Assembly: GCA_959347315.1 (NCBI GenBank)
Contig: OY365809.1
Location: 39,831,438-39,895,437, forward strand
Length of the DNA stretch: 64,000 nt
From: Bimastos eiseni
Taxonomy: Eukaryota; Annelida; Clitellata; Crassiclitellata; Lumbricidae
Direction of reading: 5' to 3'
Shown: piece by piece, positions 12,901 through 23,409 of the stretch
Layout: every line of letters begins with the position of its first letter
How positions within the stretch are numbered: the stretch's first letter is position 1
Made by a program: the position numbers and the translations under genes
Notes under the pieces: model-generated
Databases searched by the model: none
What the model was told of the DNA's origin: nothing
What the model saw: the letters and a program-made list of their open reading frames with translations, nothing else

Positions 12901-15900
12901 CACCTCATTTGTTGGATATATTTTACACTAAGATGTCGCGAATTGTTCACAGTGTGACCCACAATGCTCTGCGCTTCTCGACAATTTTATATCTCCCATC
13001 CATCCTCAAATGTGGGGAAGGTTATATCAATCATTTTCTTGATATGTGTAATATCGCACGAACTCGATATTCAGCTTCCTTGGAAAAAACATTCAGACCA
13101 AGACCAGGTCAGTTTGTGCCGATCGAACTTCACCATTTGCTCATACAAGAAATTCTGCTGCTAAGAAAGGGAGACTTCGTGGCTCTTCAAATTTACGACC
13201 CAGCTGATGACATGGACAGCATGACAGAACACGAATCATATAACGATGCAACCTACATCATGGTAAGAATTCTAAAGGCTGTAAATGAGGATGATGTGAC
13301 AGTCAACGTCAATTATCTAATTGACGATGGTCACGATCAACAGATCGTAGATGCTGCTCTGCTGTTTGCCTTTCATCGGACAATAACTGACGCCAGTGAC
13401 TTAAGCGCACTACTGCAAGTCGATGACGATACTGAAGCTGCCGAATTGGATTTGAATGATGCTAAGCGCGATATCAAACAGACGTTGCAAGATGCCTGGA
13501 AACTACCAGAAGAAACGAGGAAGAAATATATCAAGAGATTGTTGCTCAGATGGCATCCTGATAAGAATCCAGACCAACAGCAGATAACAACCGAGGCAAC
13601 ACAATATCTCTTTGAAGTACTTGATAGGCTCGAGAGAGGTCTTCCTTTGGACGATGAGCAGACTTTCAATGCAGCTTCAACATACAGCAATGGTTATTCG
13701 CACAACGGTTACTATGGAGCTTATTACAGTTACATCAGCAAACGAGCCAAACAACACAGAAAAGACCAGGAACAATATCGAAAGAATTACCAGCAAAACA
13801 CACAGAACGTAGATGAAAGACGCAGACGAGATTTCATCAACAGCTTTACAATAAGCCGTAATCCTCAACCAGGTGAAGGTCGTCGGTGGCTACGTCAAGC
13901 AGAGTGGGACATGAAAGCTGCTGGGAACGATGGAAGTGATGGAAACTGTCCATGTGGAGAGTGGGCCTGCTTCAAATACTACCAGGTAAAATAACTCTTG
14001 CTTTTTGTGACATAACTAAATTACTTGAAAAAGCCATGTATGAGCGACTAAACGGTTTTGCTGTCAAATCACAACTTCTATATAATGCCCAGTATGGCTT
14101 TGGAGTTGGCCATTCTACTTATGTGCCCCTACTCAATATCCAGGACAGAATTTCAGCTGCAATAGATAATAATCAGTACTCAATTGGATTTTTGGGGATT
14201 TAGCTGAAGCATTCGATACCATAGACCACGCAATTCTTTTTAGGAAATTATCTGTATATGGTATTAGAGATACTCAATTAAATTGGTTTAAAAGTTATCT
14301 CCACAATAGGCAGCAATTAGTCAGTTGTGATAATGTACTTTCAAGTCTACTTCCCATATTCTATGGGGTCATCCAAGGCTCGATTCTAGGTACTTTGCTA
14401 TTCATCCTCTATATCAACGACCTCCCTAATATAGCTCCTAATCTTTTTACAATCCTTTTGCCAACGACACAAACCTCTTCAATTCACATTCAGACTTAGA
14501 GACCTTGATTAATCAAACCAACGGTGAACTTGGGGATAGTAGAGTGGTTTGGCGCCAACCCGCTAACTATAAACCTAGATAAAACCAATTTCATTTTGTT
14601 TATATCTCACAGGAAACCCCCTCCACAGCCCATACTCACCCTAAAAATTCTAGACACCCCGATCGCTATGGTCACTTCTGCCAAATTTCTGTGAATATAT
14701 GTAGACCAACACCTGTTTTGGACTGACCACACATCGGCTATAGCTTCAAAATCGCCAAGACTCTAGGAATCGTTACTAGGTTGTCCAAGGTATTGCCTGT
14801 TACTGTACGCACTTCCTTATACTATACCCTTATATACCCTTACAGTACTTATGGTAACATAGTATGGGTATCGGCCTATAAGACAAATTTGCGCACGCTT
14901 AAAATCCTTCAAAAAAGATCAGTAAGGTTTGTTGCTAATATGCCATATGGGGCTCATACTAGATCTGAATTCACTACAAGAAAAATATTAAGAGTTGTGC
15001 AAATCCGAAAATTTTAGATTGGAACTTTCATGTACAAATATTCAAAAGATTCATTACCTCGTATATTCCATAAATATTTTCCATTTAACACATGCAATCA
15101 CATCCACTGTTTTAGGTATCCTGATACTCTCTACATGTATGTCCCCTAATATTAGGCTTGCCTCAATCAAATTCAGAGGTCCGCTTATCTGGAACTCCAT
15201 TCCCTCTTCAATTCGTCATAGCCTGAACAAATACCAATTTAAATGTAGATGGAGGACGTATATCTTGGAGGATACGAGATAGGAGTAACACATCTACGTA
15301 GGCAACTGTCTCTCTTCCTTTTACCTTCAGTCAGTTGGAGCGTTTTTGTTACTACATTGGGTGAGGATGGACTGGTGGGGAGGGGATGAGCATGATGTGA
15401 TCCAGAATCTTTACTCTTTTCTTTTGACTCAATTATTGCTGATTTAGAAGGCTGTACAGTTGTTACATGTATCTTTGTATAGTATGAGTCTTAGTTAAGC
15501 ATTGTCATGAAATGGAAATTGTTGGGTTTAAGGCAGGATATGCCTTTGCAAGCTGTTACTTTTCCATTTGATTTACCTAAGTGTTGGCAAAAATCTGTTT
15601 TTTTAATTGTTGCAACTTCCAGGTGGCCCTAACTAGCGGGAACAATTGATCCCTAGTTGGGCCTCGTTGGCAGTCTAACTTTGCTGTTTTTATCTGTCGT
15701 GCATATGGTATATTGCCTATGTTTGATTGCCTAATAAACGAATAAACCTAAACCTAAACCTAAAACCTAAACTATGATGCGTCAATGAAATAGAAATCTC
15801 TACCACAGTCCTACCAGAACCTTATTTATATTCTTGAAACCCATAATAGGCCCATATGGGTTCCTTTAGGTATCTATTATTTTATGTATCCTGGCAGTGC

Positions 15901-16837
15901 CTCAGAGGTAAAGAATGTTCTATCTTATATTGGTCATTCTGCCCTGCTAACACATTATTTCATGGAAGCAGTTGTAAAACGCAGATGCTTTCATGTATTA
16001 TTATTATTATCATAACTATTCCTTCTTTTTCTTGTTCTTACATGTCTTGATGTTCCTGTTACTGTTGTTCTTGTTGTAGTTGTAGTTGTTGTTGATGTTG
16101 CTGCTGTTGTTGTTGTTGCTACTGCTGCTGTTGCTGTTAAGAAGTTTAATAGCACCAGTTCTTCAATTAGACTCAATCAATCAATCAATGAGATTGCTCA
16201 GAAGCGCTCCCGGCCCAACCCTGGCTAAATAGGACTACTCAAGAACATGCTCGTAGTATAGGGCGCCTGGATGCAAAGTTCAGTGCAGCAGAGAGATCAT
16301 TACATGGAGAAAGACTCGCGACCGCAAAATAGCGGTGCTGGCTGAGAGCAGAGCGCGAGAAGTACATGAGAAACTCTGAACACCCGAGATGAAACAACAC
16401 AATTCCTGCAGATACGGGAAACCAGTCCCTCAATGCAGCGCCACTCCAACGCACAGACCCTGTGGCCAATCCGCTGTGAGAAAGGGAGCATCGTGAACAA
16501 TATTTTGAGGTTTTGTATTCAACATGCTTCTTTAACAATAACTTTATGTCTTACTTAGGCCGCTCAGAAGGCTTTGAAAGGCGCCCAATACGCAAAAGAT
16601 GCCAACAACTTCAACCATGACGATTTTAAGGATATAGAAAAAGTATTCAACAATGCTGAAGTCAGTAGATGGACGTTCAGTCTACAGAGACTCGTCACAA
16701 GTCCCAGTTACATGCAATATCCAACTGATCACCAAACGCACAAGATACCACACGACGTATTTACGGATGACAAAGTTAAGACAGCCAGAGAACTCAGTCA
16801 AAAGATTGTCGACTGGTGCAAGAATTACATCGGATAA
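956..16837 (+). CDS. Sacsin-like chaperone protein, 5' end missing (exons 956-2521, 2896-13985, 16559-16837)
   Basis: Three exons join in frame with GT/AG introns (2522-2895, phase 1; 13986-16558, phase 0) to give about 4310 residues ending at a TAA. Human sacsin has about 4580, so about 270 N-terminal residues (ubiquitin-like domain and first ATP motif) lie upstream. Numbering from the first full codon (958), the protein starts inside SIRPT repeat 1 (LPSICSG, IGFLDPHE). Repeat 2 has ELVQNADDAGATE near residue 1263 and GKFGLGFNAVYNLTD near 1336. Repeat 3 has EMLQNADDARATE near 2310 and GQYGVGFNCVYHLTD. These are Hsp90-type (Bergerat) nucleotide-binding motifs. A J-domain has HPD near 4075, the motif that stimulates Hsp70. 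The last about 140 residues form a HEPN domain split by the final intron. The giant second exon is open for about 3700 codons, so the gene looks intact. In vertebrates sacsin acts in the cytoplasm on mitochondrial and intermediate-filament organisation; the same role here is inferred. Confidence 0.95.
2522..2895 (+). other. Sacsin intron with decayed 15-bp repeat relic
   Basis: A 374-bp intron with donor GTAAGC and acceptor TTTCTGCAG splits a Tyr codon (T|AT). Bases 2791-2820 hold two diverged copies of the 15-bp unit seen at 1-430 (GACAATTGCTCATAG is one). No other element was seen. Confidence 0.85.
13995..15776 (+). mobile_element. 5'-truncated, decayed CR1-like LINE (reverse transcriptase fragment)
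   Basis: This lies in the last sacsin intron, in the same orientation as the gene. Split across frames are reverse-transcriptase hallmarks: KLLEKAMYERL near 14020, a YGVIQGSILGTLLFILYINDLP-like stretch near 14365-14430, and a catalytic box decayed to FANDTNLF near 14455. The LINE C-terminal signature GPLIWNSIPSSIRHSLN is near 15180-15235. Stops and frameshifts interrupt it throughout, so it is dead. The 3' UTR ends near 15776 in a short (CCTAAA)n-type tail, as expected of a LINE. Similarity begins only about 10-15 bp after the sacsin splice donor. The clade assignment is inferred from motif style. Confidence 0.85.
16055..16135. repeat. (TTG/CTG)n low-complexity tract
   Basis: A trinucleotide-rich tract of TTG, CTG and GTAGTTGTTGT-type units in the last sacsin intron. 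Confidence 0.8.
16165..16255. repeat. Copy of a dispersed repeat with TCAA tail
   Basis: (TCAA)n is followed by GCTCAGAAGCGCTCCCGG and CCAACCCTGGCTAAATAGG. Similar wording occurs at about 48620-48690 (TTCTCCCGATCCAACCCCGG) and more weakly near 42515-42575 and 45385-45465, where ATTC/TTCA runs precede ATATAGC..CCCCTT. It is probably the 3' tail of a dispersed retroelement. Confidence 0.4.
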
Positions 16838-17073
16838 AACTCTGCTCACAGCTGCACGTGATGAATCAGCACAAAGATCAGAAAGCTTTCTGCGGAGCCC
16901 TTGAAATTATCATTAGACAATCCATTGTTATTAAAGAACGACACATAAAAGCGTTTCAAAATGGAGGCTATTTAAATCTTTCTCATTCCAGAACTTGTCG
17001 CACACAAACTCTATGCGACTTACATAATGTTTGTGAGTCTACATAATTAGGCTCTATGTATTATCATAGTCTC

Positions 17074-17079
17074 AATAAA
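17074..17079 (+). terminator. Polyadenylation signal AATAAA of the sacsin-like gene
   Basis: This is the first canonical AATAAA after the sacsin stop codon (16835-16837), giving a 3' UTR of about 260 nt. No competing signal was seen between the stop and this site. Confidence 0.6.
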
Positions 17080-18160
17080 GTCCATTCTAAACATTTGTTT
17101 CAGGACAACAAACCTGAGTAATTAAAAATGGTGAGATTATTGTTTATTATAAATGTAAAAATTATGCGTAGTTAGATACTGCCCGACACAAAAAATTTAT
17201 TAGCCGTTCTACACACTGGGAAATCTGTGTCCAGTGGCTTTGGCTCTACTTTCCCTTTATTTATCTTCAGTAGTTTTGCTAATGGTCTTGAAATATTAAC
17301 TGAAAATGTACATCGAAATTAGAGCTTCACGTTTTGTCATTTGCATTCTGCACATAATTCGAGAAATTTTGGGCGCTAATTATTTTTCCTTAGGGCAGAA
17401 TACACAGTACATGTAGGCCTATTTATGTGCTTTCCGGGTTTGTTTATTAAAGTGACTTTATTCTGCTGTGTCCCAATAATGCTTTTCGAATTGCGTTCCA
17501 ATGTCGTTCACACCCAAGTATCGTATCTCCATAATTGCTAATAAATGGTCTAGACTCTAGATTATTATATATATTGAGTTGCAGAAAGATTTATAAAAAG
17601 CATTTATTCTGGAACAAAGGCCTACATGTCATGTTGAAATGTTTCATATGACACTAAAACTCGTCTAAATTACTTTGTCAGTCTATGGTTATCAATAAAT
17701 GGTGTTCTTGTAGGTTGCAATAGTTTTTTTCTAATTATTTTACTGCACCATAAAAACAGGTTACATACTCATAGTTAATGAAGAACTGCAATGAATAGGC
17801 CTATGCAAGTAATGCAACGTACCATGCCAGCCAAATGATCACAGCAACATCTTAAATGTAATAATCTTTTTGTCCGTAGAACCCTTTTGATCCTACATTT
17901 CTCGCGGAACATCTGTATAAAACTAAATATATTCTGTTATAAATACAAACACTTGAGAATGCAGACCATTAAGCCTACTATAGGATTAATTATGACCAGA
18001 TTAGACTAATAACCCAAATAATATGAATGACAAATGAATTCTCACTCATATAAATTTATACGCAAATGTTAAGCGAAAAACCTCCTATGAAAACTTCAAA
18101 TAATTCATGATAAATATTACATTTATATATTAGATTATTAATATTATTATTATAATTATT
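17080..18160. other. AT-rich intergenic sequence, no gene seen
   Basis: No exon-like open frame or transposon end was recognised. It contains copies of the octamer TAGGCCTA (for example near 17417 and 17795). A short AT run precedes the LINE fragment. Confidence 0.6.
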
Positions 18161-18164
18161 ATTA

Positions 18165-19540
18165 TTGTTATACGAAAGAGCCTCTGAAGGCAACTGCATT
18201 GAAGCGCTGGATGCAAACTGACAATCGTTGGAACAAGTAGCTTGTCTCTCTAGGGTCTCTGGTGACATGTGTCAGAAGGCGACCCAAATCTTTCATGAAG
18301 TCTATTCCTTCGTTGTTGACTGGGCCCATGGTCTCAAAGGCCAATGGAATGAAGAGATAGCTAACAGCGAGCTGGCTGTACTTGATGGTCTTCCTGGTGG
18401 TAGCCACCTCCGCTGCAGCCCCCACCGAAGATGACGTCGCTTGGAGATATGATGGAGCCACGGTGTCAATCACTGTCGCATCCCATATCAGGTTCCGTCC
18501 TCTTCGCCAAGGGATCAGCGTCAGACCATCAGGGCGTTTTTCGTCCGATCTGGAGAGTCCCGGGGGTTCCTTAATGTTTGGGAAACCAGCGCGTGTGAGG
18601 CTACGTCTGATTATGTCGTTTAATGCTGCGAACCGCCCTGGTCCAAGACCACAAGAAAGCCCGTGTGCTCCTTCCGCATTGACTCGTGACCCGCATGGGC
18701 ATACGTGTGGCTCCCATATGCGTGTCCCCAGACGGAGACCCACCGCAATTCTGACCGCTTCGTCGTCTAGCCGAAGTCCACATGAAGTGACTGGTAGGGC
18801 AAAGAGCCAGTCTCAGGCATGTGGTGCTGCGGCTGCCTTGAATCGCGCCTGATGGTATGGGTCGGTTTGGGCAATGCACAGCTTGACAGCTGCCTTCTGC
18901 ATTAGCGGCTTGTCCCAGTTTGATTGCTTGTGTGCTGCATCATTGTCCGGACGCATCATTTGGCTCTCGGTGCACCACAGATGTTCCATCTTCTCAAGCA
19001 GTTCGTCGACGTCGGACCAGGTGCTGCCCAACATGGAGGACTGCAGTGCTCGGGTGCTCGCAGCGGAAGCCAAAATGGCGGGAAGCGCCAGCGAGGTCAC
19101 TCGACGAACTCCAATCTTTACTGGTAATGATGCTTGAAGCCATTGGTCGTTCGATAGGGTGATGTTGTGAACTGCCTCTAAACCGCTTCGAAGAAGGTCG
19201 TCGAATTTGTCTAGCAAAGAGTGACCCGTGCATGAGCTGCATCTCAATGTATATATCAGTTTCTGGGAACTGAGCGAATATCAGAGGAGCACCAGTTCGT
19301 TGTGTTTGGCTACAGACTCTAGTCTGGTAACTGCTAAGGCCAGTTCCTTGCATCTGCCCTCCAGACATGTCGTCAAGGCCTCGTTGGTGGACAATGGCGC
19401 GCCCAGTAAACAGGCTCTTTCCGGAGAAATTGACATATAGTGCTTGAAGACATGGTTGGAAACTAATCTGTCTTGGCGATGGATGATCTCGCATTTGTCT
19501 TGGTTGAGTCGAAGCCCTAGTTGGGTTATAGCTCATTCAT
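18165..19540 (-). mobile_element. Decayed LINE: C-terminal part of the reverse-transcriptase ORF
   Basis: On the minus strand a nearly continuous frame runs from about 19540 to 18168. In order it carries a post-catalytic segment (LGLRLNQDKCEII, LLGAPL), KFDDLLRSGLEAV, NDQWLQASLPVKIG, a Cys/His segment (PHVCPCGSRVNAEGAHGLSC), and the tail EPPGLSRSDEKRPDGLTLIPW with IWDATVIDT. This order is familiar from LINE-type ORFs that are abundant in marine invertebrates. At least two in-frame stops interrupt it, one just after AAAAPHA and one after HNELVLL. The 5' part, including the catalytic box, is missing, so the copy is 5'-truncated and inactive. Confidence 0.8.
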
Positions 19541-20270
19541 AAACAAAGTTAAAATAAAGTAAACCACAACCCAAAAGGAGAAAATTACACGCAAAGTTTA
19601 AAATGCTTAATGCGTAGGCCTACTATGATTTTGTTTCTTCTCCTGTTGACTATATCCTCAAACAAATTTAAGATACTGAATTAATTTATTATAATTTCAC
19701 AAAATACTTTCGTTCAAAATTAACTTCTCCAATAAATTTAAACAACCTTTTATCCAGCATCTCATGATCTCACAACAAGGTCATATCCGTAGGCCTAGTA
19801 GACAATCTGTTTCACTGCTTACGCGCCTCGCAGCATCACATCTAACTATTTATACTGCTCTTGCTTATTTTCAAGCTAGAATATAATTGTATAGGACACT
19901 TCATAAATTTTAGAAAGTGACAGATATAGAAATTATAATAGAACATTTGTTCACACTGAAAGGAGCCCTTGTCCTCACCTCACGGAGCACAGTTTGGGAA
20001 ACACAGATCCACTCTAGGGCAAAGTGTCTAAATTCTGGCCGGAACCTATATCTAGCCACTTTTCAACCATAAATACCTCCCTGACGACAATAAATGTAGG
20101 CTATGCCACGAAGAGGACCTCAACATCAACTATGTGTAGCGCCATAATCGCGTAAACATGATGTGTCGTTGTAATGTGTCGCGAAAAATTGTGTAGGGCC
20201 TAACGGACATTTTCACAGCATACGACCGTTATAATTAAGGCGGTCAAAACATTATGTAATGTAATGACGA
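19541..20270. other. Intergenic sequence, no gene seen
   Basis: AT-rich sequence with TAGGCCTA octamers near 19615 and 19787. No coding signal or transposon border was recognised with confidence. Confidence 0.55.
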
Positions 20271-20287
20271 CCCGGGTACCCGTCGAC

Positions 20288-20321
20288 CCGCGCGGTCGGG
20301 TACCCGTACCCGACCGCGCGG
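20288..20321. repeat. Perfect GC-rich inverted repeat, 16-bp arms
   Basis: Arms 20288-20303 (CCGCGCGGTCGGGTAC) and 20306-20321 are exact reverse complements with only 2 bp between them. The sequence is strikingly GC-rich for this AT-rich region. Related wording (GGGGTACCCGACCGACAACCCG) recurs near 21243-21266, so it may mark one end of a larger repeat. Confidence 0.9.
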
Positions 20322-20334
20322 ATATTTTTTATGA

Positions 20335-20632
20335 AATGTAGAAAATTGCGCATTAAAAATTTTAACGGAATGTCGGGCACCCGAGAATCGATTTCATTGC
20401 CCGGGCAGTCAGCCAATACGACCAACGTAATAGTTCTGGAAAATGTTCGGGTAAAATTGCGCATTTTTACGGAATTTCGTTACCCAAGAACCGATTTTCA
20501 TTGCCCGGGCACTCAGCCAATATGACCAACGGAATATTTCTGGCATATTTCTAGCATATTTTCAGGTATAATCGCGCATTTTTAAGGAATTTCGGGTAAC
20601 CGAAAACCGATTTCATTACCGGGTAGCAGTGT
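20335..20632. repeat. Three tandem copies of a roughly 110-120 bp unit
   Basis: Each copy has the order ATTGCGCATTTTTA, CGGAATTTCG, a GGG(C/T)ACCCGAGAA-like run, CCGATTTCATTGCCCGGGCA, then CAGCCAATACGACCAACG and a TTCTGG segment. The third copy is shortened. The unit shares its CCCGGGTA wording with the hairpin just upstream. Confidence 0.8.
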
Positions 20633-20633
20633 T

Positions 20634-21054
20634 GCAAGCAAGACTTGAAACTTCAAGACCAAGACGAGACCAAGACAGTGAGGTGACGAGACCAAGACCG
20701 AGACAGTGAGGTACCAAGACCGAGACCGAGACACTAGGTTCAAGACAGTACGAGACAGTAAAAGAACGATAAAAAATGCTGTAAAATGATGCATCAGTTT
20801 TCGGGAATAACGTTCATTTGTAATTTAAATTTAAAACTTGTAATGTATAGAGTACCAATTCCTGAGAATGGTTTTTATATTGCCGCAAGGTTTTAAGACA
20901 GATAACGCGAAACTTATCGAGGTCACTTGTTCGAGACAAAACAAGACTTTCACTTCAAGACAGTTTCTAAAAATTCGAGACACCGCCTCGAGACCGAGAC
21001 CGAGACAGCAGGCTTCCGAGACCGAGACACTAAAAAACTGTCTCGAGACCGAGT
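20634..21054. mobile_element. Probable hAT-like non-autonomous element with CGAGAC repeats
   Basis: It begins CAGTGTTGCAAGCAAGAC, a typical hAT-type end. It carries dense subterminal CGAGAC/CAAGAC repeats on both sides (20640-20760 and 20930-21050) with unique sequence between. The matching right terminus is missing; a SINE begins exactly there (21057), which may have replaced it. Family assignment is inferred. Confidence 0.45.
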
Positions 21055-21056
21055 TG

Positions 21057-21202
21057 AGTTAGAGCGGTCGGCCCGTAACACTCAGTGTGTGCTAAGTGAG
21101 CAGGTTCGACCCTCGTCCGAGGCGTCAGTCACTGTGTAAGGACCTTGAGCAAGTTCTTCGCGCACAATTGCTCTGCAGTACAACTGCAATTGCGCCGTCG
21201 AG
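21057..21202 (+). mobile_element. tRNA-derived SINE, copy 1
   Basis: It begins GAGTTAGAGCGGTCGGCCCG, which resembles a tRNA D-arm/A-box. It carries a perfect B-box-like GGTTCGACCC at 21103-21112. The body continues through GCACAATTGCTCTGCAG to CAATTGCGCCGTCGAG. A second copy lies inverted at 21622-21782 and a partial third at 53691-53800. No long A tail was seen. Confidence 0.8.
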
Positions 21203-21621
21203 ACCATACAACTCTGCCGGGTAGTTAGCTTCGGTCAGGTACCGGGGTACCCGACCGACAACCCGTTGACAACCGGGGTTATAATACTGAGTCGTATTAT
21301 GCCGACTTACTTACTTTATCAGTTTGCCGGACGTAGGCCAATAGGCTACGAGAAATCGTAGCACTCTAAGTAATTCTGCAGTTTAGGTGCTATAATTATT
21401 TCTTATTTCTGGCATTAAATTTAATCAACGTAGGCCTACAGTGTTAACTGTCAGTAGAAAGTGATTATTAGATATTATTTACTGTTTAAATGACAAAAAG
21501 GTGTTTTGTCTTCTAATGTAGTCTACCTATCGAGTCCACATAAATTCATCTCCAAATACTTTTATTTATTCTGAAATTTATTCTGAAATTTGATATCGCC
21601 CTTATTCTGGTATATTTTGCT
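21203..21621. other. Spacer between the inverted SINE copies
   Basis: The left part repeats GTACC/ACCCG wording (21235-21280) related to the hairpin at 20288. The rest is AT-rich and unassigned, with one TAGGCCTA near 21432. Confidence 0.5.
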
Positions 21622-21782
21622 CAGAAGTGTACGCGCCTCGAAGACGCAATTGCAGTTGTACTGCAGAGCAACTGTGCGCGAAGGACTTGCTCTAGGTCGT
21701 TACACAGTGACTGACGCCTAGGACGAGGGTCGAACCTGCTCACTGAGCACACACTGAGTGTTACGGGCCGACCGCTCTAACT
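21622..21782 (-). mobile_element. tRNA-derived SINE, copy 2 (inverted relative to copy 1)
   Basis: Read on the minus strand, this matches copy 1 over almost its whole length: the tRNA-like head with GGTTCGACCC near 21727-21736, the body, and the end CGAGGCGCGTACACTTCTG. The extra bases after TCGAG are shared with the partial copy at 53691, so they define the true 3' end, which copy 1 lacks. Copies 1 and 2 could pair as a roughly 145-bp stem. Confidence 0.8.
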
Positions 21783-21809
21783 GACTTTTGTTTCCTGGCT
21801 TGATACACC

Positions 21810-22045
21810 TTGCTCATCTCTCCAATCCAGACGACGACAACGACCTTTATCTCAGACGGGCTTTGTCGATCAGTTAGAAAATTTGAAACCCGTGCATTTG
21901 CATTAGCCGGCCGTACTGAATGGAATAAACTGCCGGAATTTATTCGAAAATCTTGGTCTAAAACTCTAAATGTGATCTTAGCCGAAACGTGCTTTACGAG
22001 CTTTCCGGCTTGCAAACAAATCAATAATTGCACCGAAGTCTAATT
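21810..22045 (+). mobile_element. LINE 3' fragment (C-terminal tail of reverse-transcriptase ORF)
   Basis: A 77-codon frame carries the LINE C-terminal signature RAFALAGRTEWNKLPEFIRK followed by a Phe/Leu-rich end (AETCFTSF). Only the last about 80 codons remain, directly after the inverted SINE. It is too short for clade assignment. Confidence 0.6.
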
Positions 22046-22955
22046 TTATCGCCAGAGATCATCAACTGCCAGCATCCCTAAACTTGTCAGTCGCTCTGGG
22101 CACATTGTGAAACATAGAAGAATTAATGACCAATTAATGAAAAGTTAAGTAGGGCCTAGAGGAGTCGAATTTTAACTGTCGGCAGCCATGCCAGGCTGCA
22201 ATTACGCTACACATCTAATTTAACCAACGAATTCGCCTAGCGAGAGAAAGACAAATCAGACTTACGGGGCTTCTGGAAATGGAATCAAACTTGGTTCCTC
22301 TGCTCCGTGCACCAGTGTGTTATTCATTACTCTACGAGCACGGACCCCACCCCAACACAACCTGGACCTACTTAGGCCTACATGATATCGAGTTGTAAAA
22401 AGTTAAAGTTTTATTTATTTGGAAAATAACTCAACTTACAAATAATAAATTGACTGACATCCAGCAAACGATTCTTAACTGTTAGAACATCAATAATCAA
22501 CAGACTTTCGACCATGCGTCTTATGAGCCGGAAATTGGATTGCATAGACGAAAATGAGAGATTTCCACAGATTTAAAAACGTAAGTATGCCTAAGTAAAG
22601 TCACTTAAGTTTTAGAACAGCCTCACAGGTGAAAATGAAAGGTTTCCATAGATTGAAAAACGTAATTAAGTCAGTCAAGTCACTTAATTAAGTTTCTTCT
22701 CGCGCAGCCTAATAGGTTTCCTCAGTTAGAAAAAGTCTTTAACATTTACGGGCACCTGCCACAAAGCCGGGTCCCGGGGCAGCAACCCCTTCTGAGCCCA
22801 CTCTCAGCGGTACTGATTAGGACTACATGGTGTATCGCCAAATTTGGTTTCAAGTTCAAGTGTGTCGCGCGCCAAAAATGGCTATAAGAACCTCAAATCA
22901 CGTGGTAGATTTCCTTTGTGTTGGATGTCACACACGCTCTTCTGCTTGCCTATCT
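22046..22955. other. Intergenic sequence, no gene seen
   Basis: It includes a weak tandem duplication of about 100 bp (GAAAATGAGAGATTTCCACAG near 22549 and GAAAATGAAAGGTTTCCATAG near 22632) and a TAGGCCTA near 22374. No convincing coding frame. Confidence 0.55.
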
Positions 22956-22958
22956 TAC

Positions 22959-23409
22959 AGTCAGTCAGTCAGTCAGTCAGTCAGTCAGTCAGTCAGTCAG
23001 TCAGTCAGTCAGTCAGTCAGTCAGTCAGTCAGTCAGTCATTCAGTCAGTCAGTCAGTCAGTCAGTCAGTCAGTCAGTCAGTCAGTCAGTCAGTCAGTCAG
23101 TCAGTCAGTCAGTCAGTCAGTCAGTCAGTCAGTCAGTCAGTCAGTCAGTCAGTCAGTCAGTCAGTCAGTCAGTCAGTCAGTCAGTCAGTCAGTCAGTCAG
23201 TCAGTCAGTCAGTCAGTCAGTCAGTCAGTCAGTCAGTCAGTCAGTCAGTCAGTCAGTCAGTCAGTCAGTCAGTCAGTCAGTCAGTCAGTCAGTCAGTCAG
23301 TCAGTCAGTCAGTCAGTCAGTCAGTCAGTCAGTCAGTCAGTCAGTCAGTCAGTCAGTCAGTCAGTCAGTCAGTCAGTCAGTCAGTCAGTCAGTCAGTCAG
23401 TCAGTCAGT
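22959..23409. repeat. (TCAG)n microsatellite, about 450 bp
   Basis: An almost perfect tetranucleotide array with one visible interruption (TCAT near 23038). It produces long SQSVSQSV frames in three registers, which are not genes. The same motif recurs in reverse orientation at 38448-38749. Confidence 0.98.
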
